Source of the DNA: Chitinophaga skermanii
GTDB lineage: Bacteria; Bacteroidota; Bacteroidia; Chitinophagales; Chitinophagaceae
Reading direction: 5' to 3'
NCBI RefSeq assembly: GCF_003259335.1
Contig: NZ_QLLL01000004.1
Coordinates: forward strand, 449,689 to 513,688
Length of the DNA: 64,000 nt
Shown here: positions 61,764 to 64,000 of the stretch, piece after piece
Numbering within the stretch: the first letter of the stretch is position 1
How the letters are laid out: each line of letters opens with the position of its first letter
Notes under the pieces: generated by a model
Seen by the model: the letters and a program-made list of their open reading frames with translations, nothing else
What the model was told of the DNA's origin: nothing
Databases searched by the model: none
Program-made: the position numbers and the translations under genes

Positions 61764-64000
61764 TTAAAAGTTACAGCTGAGTTTTACACCGTATGAACGT
61801 GTACCCGGTAAGGTCCAATGACCAACACCTTGGTAACGTTGGCTCGACAAGCTCATGGTAATTTCTGGATCGTAGCCATTATTCGCTTTCGTCCATGTGT
61901 ACAAGTTGTTACCGATTACAGAAAGCGATAGGTTGCTGATGAATGGTAATTTTCTCATAACTTGCTTACCAAATGCATACGTAATACTTACTTCTTTCAA
62001 TTTTACATAAGTAGCGCTGTAGGTTTCGTTTTCGTAATATTTCCAGTATTTGTTATCGTAGTAAGTCGCTGCGTCAATTATCACATCATTCGGTCTATAG
62101 CTGCCATCTGCATTTGCAATCACACCCGGCATAATCATACCGTCTTCACGTTTTACGCCGTTGGCGTCTGTCCATTCTAAACCACCATGCGCTTTATCAC
62201 GACCAAATAAGGTATTCGTTGTACGCCCATCTTGAATCAAGCTTTTCGCTACATAAGAGTAGTATTGACCACCTTGTCTCCAATCGATCAAAAAGTTGGC
62301 GGTAAAGTTTTTGTAATGGAAGTTGTTATTGAAACTTACCATGAAATCGGGATTGTAGTTACCAATTTTCACGAAATCAGCATCCTGTTGTTGCAAACCA
62401 TTGCTGTTTAATAAAGCCTGGCCGGCATAAGGACCTTCTTTCACCTTTACCCAGCTTCTTGAATAGAAATCGCCCATTTTTGTACCTTCTTTAATTAAGT
62501 ACTGGATGTTCGAACCATCGGTGCTACCTAGCATGTAGCTAGTAACTGCCGGTGTTAATTCAATTACTTTATTCGTGTTTTTCGTAAAGTTTACATCAGA
62601 TTTCCATGTAAAACCATTTGCATGCACAGGTACTAAATTCAAACCTACTTCCCAGCCACTATTTTGGATGTTACCCGCGTTAATCAACATGGTACTAGCA
62701 CCAGATGCAATAGTGGTAGGTACTTGGATAATTTGGTTGCGGTTGTTGGTTTTATACCAAGTAACATTGAATCCTACGCGGTTATTGAAGAAACTTGCAT
62801 CTACACCTGCTTCGTAAGAAGTAGCGATTTCGGGTTTCAGTTGACTGTTCTTTTGGCTGAAGCTGATCGTAGCACGTTTTACACTACCCCAATCGGTATC
62901 GAAAGGAACAGTATTGTATAAAGAATATGGATCGGTATCAGAACCAACTTGCGACCAGTTCGCGCGTAATTTCAAATAGGATAATTCTCTCCATCTAATA
63001 TTTAATAAATCCGACAGGATCGCGCTCATCGAAACAGATGGGTAGAAGTAAGAATTGTTTGCTTTAGGAAGGGTAGAAGACCAGTCGTTACGTGCTGTTA
63101 AGTTTAAGAACAAAGCATTATCATAACTCACCTCGCCCATACCATACAAGCTATTAATTCTTTTACGGGAACTACCTTGCGCATTGATAATAGAACCCGC
63201 GGCTGCATTCGATAAATTGTAAACGCCTGGTAGTGTTAAGCTGGCAGTAGATTGTTGATTAGATTGACTTTGTTGATCCATCCTGTTACCACCCACAGCT
63301 ACCGACACTTTGAATTTATTCTCTAGCGCCGGTTTGTAGGTTAATAAGAAGTCGCTGTTTTGCTCTTTGAAATGGTCGTTTTCTAATACATACGCACCTT
63401 TAGGGTTTCTTTTAGCAGAAAAAGGTCTTCTTTGATCTTCTTGTAAAGCGTAGTAATCCAATCCTGTACGTAACATCAACGATAAGTCTTTTCTCAAATC
63501 AAACGTTAACTGCACGTTGCCCGTTATGCGGTTACGCGTATAGCTATTCGTTTCTTCATAAGCAATCAAATAAGGATTGTCGTCTGTGCTATATGGGTTG
63601 TATTGTTGCAAACCTTCTTTCCCCGGTACCCAGTAATTACGCAAAGCATTAATATCAACGTTCGGCGTTAATTTATATACTTGCATGGTTACGCTTTCGG
63701 TATAGGCAGAAGGACGGTTTTTACTACGGTTGTTCGTATACGCCAAGTTCGTACTTACATGAATGGACTTGTTCATATGGTACGTACCAGAAAACGTTAA
63801 GTTATCACGCTTCATATCCGTATTCGGCACAATACCTTGGTTTTGCATGTTCGCATACGAAATACGGAAGTTACCAGCATCACCACTTTTCGAAACAGCG
63901 ATGTTGTTCGTAAAAGTTTGACCCGTACGGAAGAAATCTTTTACACGGTTAGGGAACGACTTCCACTCCAATGGAATAGGTTTACCGTTCGCATCTAAAG
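61764..64000 (-). CDS. SusC/RagA TonB-linked outer membrane protein (N-terminus beyond right edge)
   Basis: The frame is open to the last base of the window (LDANGKPIPLEWKSFPNRVK), so the signal, plug and start lie outside. What is visible, about 745 residues, is barrel. It shows TNNIAVSKSGDAGNFRISYANMQNQGIVPNTDMKRDNL, SLMLRTGLDYYALQEDQRRPF, PEIATSYEAGVDASFFNNRVGFNVTWYKTNNRNQI and YNPDFMVSFNNNFHYKNFTANFLIDWRQGG, and ends TRSYGVKLSCNF. This is the SusC pattern. It is the first visible gene of the phosphatase operon; the promoter is not in the window. Confidence 0.93.
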   Translation of the reverse strand, partial: LDANGKPIPLEWKSFPNRVKDFFRTGQTFTNNIAVSKSGDAGNFRISYANMQNQGIVPNTDMKRDNLTFSGTYHMNKSIHVSTNLAYTNNRSKNRPSAYTESVTMQVYKLTPNVDINALRNYWVPGKEGLQQYNPYSTDDNPYLIAYEETNSYTRNRITGNVQLTFDLRKDLSLMLRTGLDYYALQEDQRRPFSAKRNPKGAYVLENDHFKEQNSDFLLTYKPALENKFKVSVAVGGNRMDQQSQSNQQSTASLTLPGVYNLSNAAAGSIINAQGSSRKRINSLYGMGEVSYDNALFLNLTARNDWSSTLPKANNSYFYPSVSMSAILSDLLNIRWRELSYLKLRANWSQVGSDTDPYSLYNTVPFDTDWGSVKRATISFSQKNSQLKPEIATSYEAGVDASFFNNRVGFNVTWYKTNNRNQIIQVPTTIASGASTMLINAGNIQNSGWEVGLNLVPVHANGFTWKSDVNFTKNTNKVIELTPAVTSYMLGSTDGSNIQYLIKEGTKMGDFYSRSWVKVKEGPYAGQALLNSNGLQQQDADFVKIGNYNPDFMVSFNNNFHYKNFTANFLIDWRQGGQYYSYVAKSLIQDGRTTNTLFGRDKAHGGLEWTDANGVKREDGMIMPGVIANADGSYRPNDVIIDAATYYDNKYWKYYENETYSATYVKLKEVSITYAFGKQVMRKLPFISNLSLSVIGNNLYTWTKANNGYDPEITMSLSSQRYQGVGHWTLPGTRSYGVKLSCNF

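Overview
The window looks like chromosomal DNA from a Bacteroidota bacterium, most likely Chitinophagaceae. The evidence is a SusC/SusD pair at the right edge, a type IX secretion C-terminal sorting domain on a giant PKD-repeat protein, DUF4625 lipoproteins beside a TonB receptor, weak Shine-Dalgarno sequences, and -7 promoter boxes of the TAnnTTTG type. No rRNA, tRNA, CRISPR array, integrase or transposase was seen.

Layout. 1-1.7 kb: the end of a PAP2 phosphatase, a long gap with an array of 11-bp units, and a lipocalin-like lipoprotein. 2-13.2 kb: one giant surface adhesin (about 3,700 aa) with a lectin-like head and a four-times repeated block of PKD and PKD-like domains. 13.2-17.8 kb: RDD membrane protein, DUF1254/DUF1214 lipoprotein, GyrI-like protein, acyltransferase 3 and a small membrane protein. 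17.9-19 kb: ECF sigma factor with an overlapping small membrane partner and a decayed copy of that partner's tail. 19.3-23.6 kb: His-rich protein, TonB receptor and two DUF4625 lipoproteins (probable metal uptake). 23.8-25.3 kb: AraC regulator and PEBP-family protein sharing a putative operator. 25.3-28.9 kb: a second 11-bp array, then an orphan VirD4-like ATPase with a Lys/Glu-rich coiled-coil protein and a 58-aa membrane protein. 29-36.8 kb: heavy-metal RND efflux pump and its two-component system, both preceded by the same 11-bp phased boxes.

36.9-44 kb is AT-rich and looks like an island of polymorphic-toxin tips, mostly broken (one Rhs remnant carries a lipase GHSYGG motif). Each tip is followed by an apparently intact small gene, probably an immunity gene. 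A 0.7-kb direct repeat (terminator plus lipoprotein) lies inside the island. 44.4-49.3 kb: TetR regulator with a palindromic operator, a SHOCT-domain secreted protein, a Kelch-like secreted protein and a stand-alone homologue of the N-terminal half of VioB. 49.3-57.2 kb: a third 11-bp array, DoxX-like membrane protein, membrane-bound AraC regulator, an outer-membrane barrel and lipoprotein pair, a DUF6138-like protein and an immunity-like protein. 57.3-64 kb: a tight operon reading right to left, SusC (cut by the edge) - SusD - purple acid phosphatase-like - PafA-like phosphatase, probably for organic phosphate scavenging.

Functions were assigned by reading the translated sequences and recalling families; no database search was run. 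Where the first possible start was a TTG or GTG ahead of a better ATG with a sensible signal peptide, the ATG was chosen.
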